Source of the DNA: Tetrahymena thermophila SB210
Taxonomy: Eukaryota > Ciliophora > Oligohymenophorea > Hymenostomatida > Tetrahymenidae
DNA length: 64,000 nt
Direction: 5' to 3'
Assembly: GCF_000189635.1 (NCBI RefSeq)
Contig: NW_002476554.1
Coordinates: 252,731 to 316,730, forward strand
Positions 1 through 13,380 of the stretch are shown here, piece by piece. A program made the translations under genes and the position numbers. Below the pieces are notes generated by a model, which was not told the origin of the DNA, made no database searches, and was given only the letters and a program-made list of their open reading frames with translations. The first letter of the stretch is position 1. Each line of letters opens with the position of its first letter.

Positions 1-1022
1 TCAGCTGCTGCATAAGGGGTATTTGTTGAGCATAAAACACAGTTTTAATTAGTCCAATTTGAAGCTGAAGAGCAGCTTTAAGAAGTATTAACGCATTTTG
101 TTTTATCACTACTTGCAAATGTTTGTGAATTATTACATAATTAACAATCAGTATCATTCCAATTAGAACCTGCATTGCATGTTTACGAAGAATTAACACA
201 TTATGTAGCTTAAGTATTTGCAAATTTTAAATTGGTAAAACATAGTTAACAATCAGTATCTTGCCATCCATTATTAGATGAACATGATTATGAAGAAGCA
301 ACACATTTAGATTTATCGTTTGATGCAAAGGTATTTGGCTAGCATTATGAGCAATCAGGATCTGTCCAATTTGATTTGGATTGGCAAGATTAAGATGAAG
401 CACAACAATTTGAAAAATCAGAAGTAGCAAATTATTTTTAGGGATTGCATAATTTGCAATCATCATCTGACCAATTTTAAGATTAAGATCTGTTTTAACA
501 AGAAAATTAAGATCCAACACAAGCAGTTCCTTAACTATTTGCGAAAGTATTTGGAAAACATAAACTACAATTTGAATCTGTCCAACCGCTTTATGAGTTG
601 CACGGTTAACCAGAATTAACACATTAAGTACCTTTTGAATTTGCATATTAATATGTTGAACTACATTTTCCACAATCAGAATCAGTCCAATTTTATCCAT
701 TTCCATTTGTTGCATTTATACATGATTATGATGAGCTTACACATTATGTACCATCAAGAGAGGCAAAATTAGCTCCAGTAGATGGAGGGCAACTAGCACA
801 AAGATTATCAGTAAGACCTTCTGGGCTAGAAGGAATTTTTGTGCAATCTGCAACTGCGCATGTATTTGAACTTTGATTATATTGCCAAGTTACATTAGAG
901 CAATTTGTACATGAAGTACATTAAGAACAACTTGAATTTGAAACACACACTGTTATTCCAGTGCCTTAAGAGAATATTTAATAAATAAAGCTAAGAGATA
1001 ATATTAATAATTTGAAATTCAT
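1..1022 (-). CDS. Immobilization-antigen-like cysteine-rich surface protein, 3' end cut by window
   Basis: Reading TAA/TAG as Gln, the minus strand is open from an ATG at 1022 to the left edge (340 codons) with no intron. Residues 1-19 (MNFKLLILSLSFIYQ...) form a signal peptide. The rest is a tandem array of roughly 40-residue units with fixed cysteines, consensus C-x2-C then (F/Y)A(S/N)SD-x-T-x-CV then SSQSC then NWTDSDC. At least seven units are visible. This pattern is typical of ciliate immobilization (serotype) antigens, GPI-anchored coat proteins. The downstream gene at 3456-4655 is a paralog in the same orientation. The C-terminus and any GPI signal lie outside the window, so total length is unknown. 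Family assignment is strong; whether it is an expressed serotype gene cannot be told. Confidence 0.85.
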
Positions 1023-3455
1023 TTGATATTTATTTTTTTGATATTTATAATAAATAGAACAATTTTTGAAATTATTAAATTATATTTTTTTGTACTGCCT
1101 ACGATCAATTTAATCTTAGAAAAAAATCCGAAAAAACAAGCCTAAATATTTACAAAATGATAAATAAGAAATTAATAAATAAATTCTTTAATAAAATTGA
1201 GGTGAATTTAATTATAATTTCTGGTTAGAACAAACTCTTTCTTCTAAATCTTAAAAGACACAAAATCTAGCTAGAAATATTTAAATAATAAAAATTTTAT
1301 CCATATCCATTTTTTATATATTAAGGGTAACTGTTAAGATTATATTCATGTTAAAATCTTAAAGTTTCATATAGAATTATGTCTTAAATTTATATAAATT
1401 AATAGTATTTTCATTTATCAATCGAATTCAAGTATCATCGCGCTTTGATGAAATAAATTTTTTTTTATTTCAATCATAAAAGTTAGAATAAATTTAATTT
1501 GATTTTTCATAACAAAAGTAAACTCAATAAAATATAGTTTTATGTAATGATGGATGAGAGCTTAAAAAGCTTTTTGTTCACAGGATTAATAATTAAAGCT
1601 GATGCTTGTTTTATATTTTTTATTATCCTAAATTACTTTTTAAATTATAAATTGATATTGAAGTAAATCTTTATCAAATTATTTCTTGAAATATCACTTT
1701 TAAAAGGTTTTCTCACTTTGAAAGAATGTATATAATATAGTCATTAAGCAATTTTTGGCAAACATTGTTTACTTTGTTTAAATGATTTACAATAAAAAGC
1801 TTCATTCAAATAAATATTATTGATTAAAAACTTGTTTAATATTTAGTCAAATTTTGGGGTTGCTATAAACTTTTTTCAAACCTGAATTACTCAAAATTAA
1901 TAAAATTGAAGTAAAAAAAAAAGTAATAACTTTTTCTGGGACCAAAAATTCATTTATTAACTAAAGAATTATAAATTTCCAATTTGAAGAGCTCCAAATG
2001 AGTGAAATAGATTATTTTATATCCTTAGTTAAGGCAATATAGATTAATTTAAAAAATAGTTGATGTAAATTTTGTTTTTTTTAGCGGAGCAATTTTTTAT
2101 TGGTGTTAAAAAATTTAGTACACACTTCTTAATTCATGTTTATTTCATATTAGTGGATATTTGTCTTAAATCTCATGCATAAGAAGTTTATCAATCTAGT
2201 AATCTAAAAATACTCTAATTAAATTATTTCTCAAGTATACCAGATCTTTGTTTATCTATCCTTCATAATTTTCAAAAATTTTCAATATTATTCTATAAAC
2301 TTTTCGTTCAAACAAATGAAACAAAATACAAACAACAATTATATTCCTATGTATCAAATATATTACAAATGAACATTACTTTTTAATTTATTTTATTTAC
2401 AATTATAGATTTAATATTTTATTTTAAGTAAGTATGGAGCTTGAAATATAAAAAGTCTACAAATGATACAATAATAATTAAAAATAGATTATTGAAGTAT
2501 CTTTTATTTTTCCACCTGTTATTTAATAATAATATTTAAAATAAAGTAGAATTATTATATGTTTTATTTACACTTTTTTCTGCTTCTGAATTTATTTTTT
2601 ATTCTTCGTCTATATAATTAGATTGTGGCACTCTCATTTTAACCAAAAAATCATATTTTAAATTATTATGTACCTAATTTTTAATTTCTTTTTTTAGCCT
2701 TTATTGAAAAAGAAATTAAAAAAAATTTTTTTACTCAAAAATTTTGTAACAAATATCTGCTTTGAATACAAATTAAAATTATTTAAAGTGCTTGATTTAT
2801 TGTAAACAGCTAATAAATAAGAATTAATTTTTAGCCATAAATTTTTTTCCATCAAAATATATTCAATTTTTAGTAAATAAATCAGATAAAATGTAAATAT
2901 TTTTATAGTCTGTTTCTTTAAAATGCATATAAAAAAAGACCATAATTAATGATGTAATTGAATTTACTTTCTATCAATAAGATTATTTGATGATTATGAT
3001 AAAAATATTTGAACAAATAAAATATTTTAAATGAAATTTCATAAACTTAATTAAAAATTAAGCTACTATTAAAAGTAATGACAAATATATAAATAAAAAG
3101 TATTATTTAAGATATTTAAAATCTACTCTGTGTTCTTTGGTGATATTTGAAACTATCAGTTTGGAATAGTTTTGATATTTCAAATAGTTATTTTTATTTA
3201 TGATTACATAAATATATTATAAAAATATTTTTTATGATGTATAAAAGTGCCAAATTAACTAAATATACCAAAAGGACTTTAAAAAAATAATATAATAAAG
3301 AAAATAGGACTTTTATAAATAAATAAATATATAGAAGACAGATAGTAAGATCACTTTTTTAATTGGCAATAACTTTTATATTTGAGAGTAAGTAGCACTT
3401 ATTAAAAACTAAGAAGAGATATTTATTACTCGTTAATTAAAGTCATTGATAAAGA
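1023..3455. other. AT-rich spacer between two antigen genes
   Basis: No frame of convincing length, no cysteine-repeat remnant, RNA gene or mobile element was seen. It must contain the promoter of the leftward gene (near 1022) and the 3' flank of the paralog (near 3456), but I recognise no motif. Confidence 0.5.
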
Positions 3456-4655
3456 TCAAACATTTAAAAGGAAAATAAAGTTTATAATATGAATAAAGAG
3501 TAGAGCTGAGTATGTTGTGTTCAAGCATATAGTTCCATCACTTGATGCAGTGGGTGTTGTTGAATTACAAACTTCGCAGTCAGAATCAACCCATCCACTG
3601 GTTTTTGAGCAATTAACTGGAACGCAAGATCCTAAATAATTAGCATATTAATTAGTACCAATCCCTTACCCATTGCATAAAGAGCAATCGGCGTTTGATA
3701 ATCCTAAAGAAGCATTACAATTAACACAAGCAGACCCATTTAGTTGAGCTCTATAGCCAACAGAGTAGCATGCTTAGCAATCACTATCAGTCCACTTTTA
3801 ATTAGCCATATTTGGATTTCTGTTGATACACGAAACAGAGGAAGCAACGCAATAAATTTATAATATATTTGCATATGGTGTAGTAGGATTGCACAATAAA
3901 CAATCTGAATCAGTCATATTTGTTGGTGATGTACATGACTAAGATGATGAAATGCATGTTGTTTGGTCTAGACTAGCATATTTTTTTGTAGGATAGCAAA
4001 TAGCACAATTATAATCAGTCCAACCACTTTAAGATTTACAAGAAATAGTTGAATTTACACAGCTTTTACCATCTAATGAAGCATATGGTTTTAAAGGATA
4101 GCACTAAGAGCAGTTAGAATCAGTCCAACCTGAAGTAGAATTGCAAGGGATTGTTGAGGCTACACAAGTTTTTCCATCTAGAGAAGCATAAGGCTTTGTT
4201 GGGATGCATAATGAACAGTTTGAATCATTCCAACCAGAAGTTACGTTACATGGATGAGAAGAAGCAACACATTATGTTTTATCAGAACTTGCATACTATT
4301 TAGAAGGATTGCAAATTTAACAAATATTATCTGAAAAATTTGAATTAGAGCTGCACGATTGAGTTGATGCTACACAATTTTTTCTATCTGAGGAAGCATA
4401 AATAGCACCTAAATTAGGAGGACAGCTTCCGCAAATGGAATCATTCAAATCTGAGCTAGGTAATTAAGCAACAGAACAGTCTTGGATAGCACAAAAACCT
4501 TCCTATAATCCATCCTACCAAACTGCTCCAGGAAAAACGCCACATTTATCAGAATTACAGTCTCCTTGTTTACTGCATAGAACTTCATTTCCAATTTTTT
4601 AGGAAATGACTAACAATAATTAAATTAAAAAATGAAGTAAAAAACAAATACTCAT
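3456..4655 (-). CDS. Immobilization-antigen-like GPI-anchored cysteine-repeat protein, complete
   Basis: An intronless 399-residue frame from ATG at 4655 to TGA at 3456-3458. Residues 1 to about 20 (MSICFLLHFLIQLLLVIS) are a signal peptide. The body holds about eight ~40-residue cysteine units of the form YASLDGKTCV / STIPC / SGWTDSNCS-x-C. Adjacent units around residues 150-240 are nearly identical, as expected of an internally expanding array. The last ~18 residues (ALLFIHIINFIFLLNV) are hydrophobic with no basic tail, as in a GPI-attachment signal. I infer an extracellular, GPI-linked coat antigen. The neighbour at 1-1022 has the same design. Which serotype class (H, L, T or other) it belongs to cannot be decided by eye. 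Confidence 0.88.
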
Positions 4656-5773
4656 CTAATTATTAGATTATTCCTATTCTTTATATGTTGATTATTTTTA
4701 CAAACAATTTGTTAATAAAATAAAAAATAGATTTTTTTACTCTACCAAACACTCTTACTACATTTTAGTAATTGAGGTATTTTCAAGATTGAATTTTATT
4801 ATATTTAGATGTAAGGTAATTGAAATGAGCCTTATATTTTTCTTGTTAAAATGATGATAAAAATGCTTATAAATAAATTTAATTAAAAGCGAAAAATGTC
4901 AGAAATATTATTATTATTAATTATGCAATTGTTTAAGATTCAAAAAAAAATGCATTGATTTCATTTTATTTACTTTTTCTGATTTATAGGCTACTTTAGT
5001 TTATTTACTTTCCCATAAAATTTAGATATTTAATTTTAATATAAATACCGGATCTAGGATCTAGTTACTGAAACAATTTTTGATTAGTAATATACAAGAT
5101 ATTAACATAAAATAAATAAAGATATTTTAATTTTCCATAAATATATTTTTGATATTTAAAGTCAAGCTCAAAATATAACTTATATTTCCTGACTGTTTTG
5201 GACATTTTATTGTTAATGGTATACATATAATCAAGAAAAGTATGTTTTCTTACAATAAATTTAACTATCTCAAAATGTATGTAATCATATAATAAAATTA
5301 TCTATTTTATTAATAATTTCTAAAGCAACAATCTAAACAAAATTTTACTAATTAGTGTCACTTTTATATTTAACAAAAATAATTAAAAAATATTTTAATT
5401 TAGACAGTTAAAGTTTTATTTGAAAGATTAAAAAAGTAATTATATATTTTTTAAATAATCAATTAAAAATCAAATGAGCTTTTTTTTTAATTTTCAGTCA
5501 ATAGTTTCCATTTAAATTGTTTGTTTGATAATTTAAGCAATTGGTATTAAGAGTTTTAAAATAGCAATCTTCTCTCTGATGTTTAAAAATAAAAAAATTC
5601 ATTACTTATTTTCAATAAAAGCATAATCATTTAAAAATTTTTATCATTTTTTAATAAAAAAAGTTTTTTTTTAAATATAAATTACAATTTTTAATTATAT
5701 TATCTTTTAGTTTTAATAAATTTTTCAACATAAAAATTAACATTACTTTATTGAAAAAGACGCATTTTAAGCA
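4656..5773. other. Divergent intergenic spacer
   Basis: AT-rich interval between a leftward and a rightward gene, so it should hold both promoters. I saw no coding frame, RNA gene or recognisable element. Confidence 0.5.
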
Positions 5774-8700
5774 ATGATTAATTAATATTAGAACTATATT
5801 TTAATCATACTTCTACTATCTGCTAAGTTAGTGTTTGGAATTACCTCAAGCTCTTATGACTTCATTTTTCAATAGATTCAATTTCCTCCACAGCTTTTCT
5901 CTACTAAATAACAGATTTCTTCTACTTCCTCTAACAAAGATTATACAGTTGTATCTTTTTTAACAAACGGAATTAAATGGATTGACAACAACAAATAATA
6001 GCCAATAGACAATGCCATTAACACTTTAATTGGTAAAAGTATAAGTGCAATTGCTATAACATAGGATAGTTAGTTTCTATTTACCTCATGTGATAACAGG
6101 CTATCAATGTATTCTGTCTTACTTAAGTAAAATTTCAATCTAATATAAATTAAATAGAGTAAAGAGTAATATGGTGTAATTACAAATATTTATCTGGTCT
6201 AAAATGATAAAATAGCTATATTACTAGGAGATAAAGGAGCAATTATTGCTTATGATATTTAATCGAAGTTATAATCTGATTCGATGCCAATTTTAGCCAC
6301 ATATTTTGCTAAATCTAATAATATTATGGGATTTATTAGGATTACTGATGACTTTAAGTGGATTTTTGTTGCTGATTTATCTGCTGGTGTTTATGTGCTA
6401 AAATTAACAATTACTCTTGATTCAAACTAATAGGTCACGGCAGTAACTATGCCTTAAGCTGCTTGGGCTTATGCTCGTTACACTAATTAAGTTGAAGTTA
6501 CCAAAGATCTTAAATGGATGATTATTCTTGAATCGTGGAGGGGACTTAGAGTTATTCCTTTAGCTAATTTATTTACTGCAGATCCCTCGACCTATCCAAT
6601 AACTTTGCCAAATCAAGATCTTTGGTGGTATAATTTGCTACAATAACCAGTATTTTATGGGTCATATCTATCTTAAGATTCTAAGTATTTAATAACAGCA
6701 ATTCGTTCATAAGGACTCATAATTTTTGATGTTAGCCAGCCTTCTAATCCAGTTTAATACTACTAAATTAAAATCCCAGGCTGCCCAACCAGAATAGAAA
6801 TGGTTAATACTTAGAATCTACTTTTTTATACTGACGGCATATAACTTCTAGCTTTTTAGAGAGTGTAACCAAATATGAATGACAATTTTCCTAATATTTT
6901 TAATGGTCATTAATCGAAATTGTTTTCTTATTCATCATCATTTGCTCAGTGGAGATGCTATGTTTCTTAAGAGTAAACATTTATTATTGCTGCACAATGC
7001 GGAGATTTAGATTTTCTTTAACTGAAAGGCGGAGATCCTTATAATATATCATTATTTAAGAGAATGAGTGCAATCCAAAATACTAGAACTTGTACTATGG
7101 TTTTTTATGATAATAACCGCTACATGTACAGACCAGTTAGAGAAAATGGAGCTTTCATGTACATTTATGACATCCAAAATATCGCTAATTATGCAAAGAC
7201 TGATTTCCCTATTGTTGGAACTGTTAAAGATAGTAATCCACCAAGAGGAGAAGATCTTGTCTTTTCGAAGGACGAAAATCTGTTGATTGTCAATTACAAC
7301 TAAGGAATTGTTATTTTAGATTCAACAGACAAATTCAATTTGAAAATCTTAAGCTACTGGAACATTCCATTATAATTGAATGGATATACTTCTGCGATCG
7401 CCTTAACTGATGATAACAAATACTGTATTGTAGCCTCAAGGACAATAGGAATGTTTTTTTTAATTGATATTTCTGATTCTACAAAACCAAATCTTATTAA
7501 TTAAATTTACACAAATGGAGCTGAATTAATTGTCAAATCTTCAATTTACTAAAACATCGCATATGTATGTGATGGTACTTCGGGTTTTGCAATTCTTGAT
7601 TTATCAGCTTTGCCCTAATTTAAATTTATTAGCAGAATTACCATTGATGGATGGGCTAATCATATCACATTGATTTAAAATGAAAAATATGCAATTATTT
7701 CTTCAATGGATTACAGCGGTATGATTAATGTTATAGACCTTAATGACTTAAACAATCCTTATGTTTTAAGCAAATACATTGAAAATAATGAATAATCTAT
7801 TTCTAATTGTGTCTTAAACAATTTGTAGTACGCTTTTTCTACAAGTAATAAAGGTTTGAGAATTTTTCCTCTCAAGAGTTAAGTTGCTATTCACTCTTCA
7901 TTTTATGAAATTCAACCCAACAACCAGCTTAAAGCAATATCAAATAATCTTAAAATAGGTCAAAACATTTTAATTCAGCTTCTGCTTATTTATATCGTTG
8001 ATGGAATGTAAATTATGGACGTGTTCTATTATAATAATTACCAAAGAAACGCTCTACCAAGCTGGATCTAATTCATATAGATAAATAACTCTATACAAAT
8101 TTTAGTTGACAAGCAAGGATCATAGTCCTTAACAACTCCTACTTAAAATTTACTAATTATTAAAACAGGAATTCCCATAACTAGTTAGAGCTTTATCTAT
8201 CCGGAAATTCCTACAGATGCAAATGGAAGTCAGCAAATATACCTATTCCTTAAAGAAAGTGGTATAATTTCAAGTAATAATTTAGTATCCTCAGCCTTTG
8301 ATCCTAATACTCCTCTTAACTTATCTTCGTTGTAAGTTCCTTAGAGTCAACGCTTAAATGATTTAGTCATTCTAACTTTATAGCGCGGTATCTATTACAA
8401 TCCTATTGCCTTTACTGTTTCGAATTCACTCACTTTTGACCCAACTAGAAATTAGATGATTGAAACATATTCCTCAGAAGTGACAGTTTAAATAACGATA
8501 GATTTGGAAAAATCTACTAATGGTACATTCGTTTAGAAGTAGTACTAAGGGGTAGTTGTATCAATCTCAAATAATGGCGCTTCAATTTTAATTTATGGTA
8601 CAGTTGAAGCAGTTAATTCAGTTATGAAATAAAAGATATTTTACTATTTAAATCCAAATCTTAACTAAATCAATAACTTCAATGTGAATTTACTTATTAT

Positions 8701-10774
8701 TGATAATTTGAATCCAAATTTAGTAATAAATTAATCTCTATCAGATGCAGTAGATTGTTACATCCATTTAAAATCTCTAATATCTTAGACAGCTCCTCTT
8801 TAATAATAAATAAATGAATAATTTAGCAGTGCAGAGTTAACTGTCCTCGAATAAACTACAATAACTTTTTTAGCAAATACTTTCAAAGATGTAGATGGGT
8901 TCCCAATAAACTACGAAGTAGAAATAAAATCTAGTTAATTTTAAAACACTTTTGTTGCACTTTCTAGCGATTATTGGCTTAAATTTCAACCTGTATCATT
9001 TACATTTAATGGTATTGCTCCAATATCTTTGCTAAACACACAAATAACTATCAAAGTGAGTGCAACAGATGGATATTCAACATTTTCTGACTAATTTATA
9101 ATCAAGCTTAATAAACTTCCCTTAAGCTATATTTTAAACCTCTTATTTTAAATAGCCACTCCTCTACTTAGTTTTTTTGGTATATATAAATATAAATACT
9201 TATTCATCAACTCTATTTACCACAAGCAAGTAATATATTCTTAAGAAAAGGTAAATTATAATAAACTCTTTGTTAAATGTATTCCATTACTTGACTAAAA
9301 TGTATTACTTGCTTAATATATTGTTAATTAATACATAAAATAGCTAGAAAAAAAAAAAAATGTTAGCTAAGTTTTAAATAAAGACTTGAAACCGTTAAGC
9401 GTAAGAGAAGCTTAATAGCCATAAGAAGTAAGCAAAGATAGCTCAAAAGAAATTTTTGCTTCTAAACTTAAAAAAAAAATAAAAATAAAAAAAAACCATG
9501 ATTAACACTAAAATAAATAAGAGCATGATATCATTGAAGAATAGAATGATAATCTATATTAATTTCAAATGTAAGATGGTAGAATTGATATGGTAAAATT
9601 AATCGATGATATGGATAAGATTAATTTAACTTACAAATTTTTTGGCATTTAAAGATTTTTCAGTAAAGACAGGTAAAAGATTTTATAAAAAAATGAAACT
9701 TTAATTTTTGAAAGCATTAAAATTCTCATGTAAAAGTTTATTTTAAAAGAAAATAAATAATTGATGGACTTCTATTAGTTCTTGCAAAATGAAGCAATTT
9801 AATCTTAGAAATATTCTGCAAATGATTGGTATAGAGTATATATACGTATTGGAATAAGTGAATGTGAAGAACTATAAAATAAAGTAGTTATTGAAGCTAT
9901 TACATTAAATGAGGTGTTCTAAAGTTTCAGTGTAAAAGAATAACAAGTTATTGATGCATTTTAATAATATAAAGAAAAAATCAAAAGAAAAAACAAGCTT
10001 ACTGAACTTAATACTGTTCATTTAAATATCTTGAAAGATGTTTTGATTGGTGATGGTATTGGAATTGTTGATTATGAACTAGGCTACTTTAAAAAATGCG
10101 TTGGAGAATCTTTGTGGCTAGGCATGCAAAACATAGTAGGAATTTAGGCGCATGTAAGAGATATAGACAGTTGTATTCTCCCTCTCAAGAAATGCATGAA
10201 CTGCGACTATTTACATTATGGTTTACAAAACAATATGAAGCTACCAAATTGGTTAAATTTTATCCATAAAAATGGATTAATTATTCTAAAGGGAACTCCA
10301 ACTGAAGATGACATTGAAGTTTTTTAGATTAGAATTTCTGATATATCAAATTATGTAGTAAAAATATTTAACATAGAAGTTCTTCAAAATTTGAAGGAAA
10401 TAGAAGAAGCATAGTTAAAATAAAAATCATTTGAAAAGTAAAAAAGCCAATTAACTGCCAGCACTTCTGTGTAGAAAAGAAATACAATCAATATTCAATC
10501 TCTACTGCAAAAATCAATTATCCAGATAAATGATTTGTCAAATAATTTTGATAGAATTATAAAAAATTAAAAATATCAAAATATTTTTAAAACAGAAGAA
10601 AAATTAAATAAGTCTCCTTTTGTTAAGTAATCGATATTTGATTCTCAAGATTAGAATGATTTAACTGAATATACCTAATATGAGTCATCTCCTTAATTTC
10701 AACCAATAAAAGCTATATTTTCTAATAAATCAAATAATTTATAATTAATAGATTTTAAAAATCTCAATAATTGA
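5774..10774 (+). CDS. LVIVD beta-propeller / CADG transmembrane protein, copy 1
   Basis: One intronless frame of 1,666 residues from ATG 5774 to TGA 10772-10774. A signal peptide lies at about residues 8-23. Residues ~40-700 carry repeated strands of the LVIVD type, e.g. GLIIFDVSQPSNPV near 313 and GFAILDLSALPQ near 602, indicating an extracellular propeller. A dystroglycan-type cadherin-like (CADG) segment follows at about 1018-1113 (DVDGFPINYEV ... VSATDGYSTFSDQF), then one membrane span at ~1115-1140. The ~525-residue tail begins with a Lys-rich stretch and, oddly, holds a second CADG-like unit at ~1478-1533 (LPNWLNF ... LKGTPTEDD). The paralog at 14093-19102 has the same architecture. Role unknown; surface adhesion or sensing is an inference. 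Confidence 0.85.
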
Positions 10775-11980
10775 TTTCTTTTATAAATGTATTCTTTAAA
10801 AATATTATTCTATTTTATAATTCAAATTTTTTAGTTTTCTATTATCTTATAAAATTATGATAATAGTTTTAAAGATGATCATAAATATATTATATAATTT
10901 GATTGATTAAAATTTATATAGCTCTCCTTTATTATTCAAAGTTTCTTTGTTTGTTATTTTCTAATAAAATTTATGCTAAACATTTAAAAAAACAAAAGAC
11001 TTTATTTTGAATAATTTAATTTATTTAGATTAAATTTGAATGCCTTGTAGTAATTATTTTTTTATTGTTTTTTAGTGGTCTATTTTCTTATCTAATTTAT
11101 GCTAAAAATTTAAAAGATAGTTAGTCATTTTGTGAATAAATTAAATTATTAAGATTAATAATATATATATTCTTTTAACTAAATTATTTATACATTAAGG
11201 AATAAAACTCAATAATTGAGGTTGAGGTAATATATATTGCAGTATGTACTTATTTGAATGTTTATCAAATATAAAAAATTTTTAAAAAGAAGAAGAAAAT
11301 CAATTTCAATTTTTAAAATTTTTAATTTTTATGAAATATTTCATAATCAATTTGTTACAATATTTTTAAATTATTTAAAAAGCTATTTAATGAAATGTTA
11401 AGATTGAGAAAATTCTATTTCAAAATTTGACTGTTTCTTACAATTTTTTAATATCGACTTTTTCAGTTTTTAGGTTTTTTGTGAAGCATTTGATGATTAA
11501 ATATGATGAATTTAGACAGACTCTTAGGTAAAAACAAATTTTAAATATAAGTATAAAGAAATTGAATAAAAGTATAAACAAAAAGCTTAAAATGAGTGGT
11601 TGAAAAAATATTAAAATTAAGAAAATATAATTGAAAAATTTAGATGAAAATTGATTAAAAATTAATCATGATTTTAACTTAAATAAGAATGTGCTAAATC
11701 TAAGAGATTTCTTATCAAATGAAAAATATAAATAAATGTTCGAAAATTGAAGGAAAAATTGCAGAGTTTTTTCGAATTGTTTGGAATTGAAAATAAATAA
11801 AACAAAAAAAAGCTAAAGAAAAAAACAAATAATGAAATTTATTAGGATTGATTGAATGTTGAGATTAAAAGCTATTCATGAAAAAAATAAGCTTTAAACA
11901 AAAATAAGGAATAAATTAATCAATAGATTTTAGATTTTTAACTACAAGAATTTATCTCTAAATAAAAAGAAAATAATCTC

Positions 11981-11990
11981 TCGCGCGCGA
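11981..11990. repeat. GC palindrome in AT-rich spacer
   Basis: TCGCGCGCGA is a perfect 10-bp palindrome and one of very few CpG clusters in a spacer that is otherwise almost only A and T. No function is assigned. Confidence 0.5.
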
Positions 11991-13164
11991 TTGAAACTCA
12001 TTGAATCTAATAAATTATTTTGTTAAAAAAGTGAGTTAAACTTGAAAAATTTAATATCAATAATTTTAAGTTTAAAACAAGATAGTAATTTAACATATTA
12101 AAATCATTAAATTCATTTATATTTTTTTGTATGCTATCTACTAATACTACCGCTTCAAATAATAAAAGTAATTGTAATAATGTTTTATTATTAATTATTA
12201 TAATCAAAAAATATGATGATTAATGTAAAGTTTCTATCCATGATGTTAATAAAAATTTACTTTATTTAACTATTCTTAATATGGTTCATATTAGATTTTA
12301 TGTATAATAGAGTTAAATTATTTTTATATTTGTTTTATTCTATTCCAAATAGTTGGAATAGCAATACAAAAAAATTAATAATTCTTTCTTTATTAATTTT
12401 AAGAGAAGTAGACTTATAATATATAATCAATCCTTTTAATGAAAACTCTTTTTATTTGTTAGAAGGTTATTAAAAAAGTTGAGATCCTTAATCAGTGTTT
12501 AATCTAGTTCATCTAAGAAGGAGATTTTACTTATTATTTTTTAGGTAGCTTGGTTTGATTGATTGATGTATTAGATTAATGTAATTTAAAATTTAACCAG
12601 TATTTACTTTACTTTATTAGATTAGTTTTTATCGGATAATAAATTTTATTTATAACTAACTAAATAGAATGTTTAAATATGAATAAATTCAAGTGATGTT
12701 AAAAAGGTGTATTTTTTGCAAATTTTTTATAGGTAAAGCTTGAATTTATTTGTTAAGTGACTTACTTTGATCAGCTTGAGTTTATATAAAAAATTTTAAT
12801 CTATAAAGATATATTTTTTGCAAGAACTAGCACTTTACTAGCCATAATTAATGAATTTTAATTCTCTCTTCTATTGATTAATCTTGTGAAAAGAATAAAT
12901 TTTAGAAAATAAAATATACTATGATTAAATTATCTTTTGCTTTTTCTCAGATTAATATTATTATTAGATGTTAACACATATTTTTTAAACCTTTTGATTT
13001 TATTATGAAATTTGTATTATCGATCTATCTTTCTTTTGTTCTTAGTAAAATAAAATCAAAAAGTACAATTTATTGTTTTTGTGGGAAATTTTGCTTATTT
13101 CAAGCAGTTTTATCAAAATATATATAATATAAATTCTTCTTTTTTAAAAAATGCTAAATGGTGG

Positions 13165-13380
13165 GATAGTATTTTTTACAAAATTTGATACTAAAATTTT
13201 GTCTGAGTTCAAATAATAATTGAGTCAAGCTATCTATGCTGAGAATTTAAGATATGTATGATAAAAATTATTTTAAAAAGATCAATATGAAAATGAGTCA
13301 AATATGCAGATCTATGTACCAGCGACAAAGTATGATGGAGTTATACTCTATTATGATACATAACATTTTACTTAATGAGA
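13165..13380 (+). pseudogene. Short coding-like segments, possible gene relic
   Basis: Two short open stretches have codon-like composition. One (about 13185-13255) reads FDTKILSEFKQQLSQAIY; the other (about 13264-13377) reads MQIYVPATKYDGVILYYDT and ends at TGA. They are in different frames and no proper gene model joins them. They may be exon remnants of a decayed gene or chance frames; I recognise no family. Confidence 0.2.

Noticed and set aside
227-715. Minus-strand 162-residue standard-code frame
   Set aside because: It is an alternate frame of the cysteine-repeat antigen gene; its periodic pattern comes from the real repeats.
12007-12207. Minus-strand hydrophobic frame of 66 residues
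   Set aside because: Low-complexity Leu/Ile/Asn translation of AT-rich spacer, no codon bias or context.
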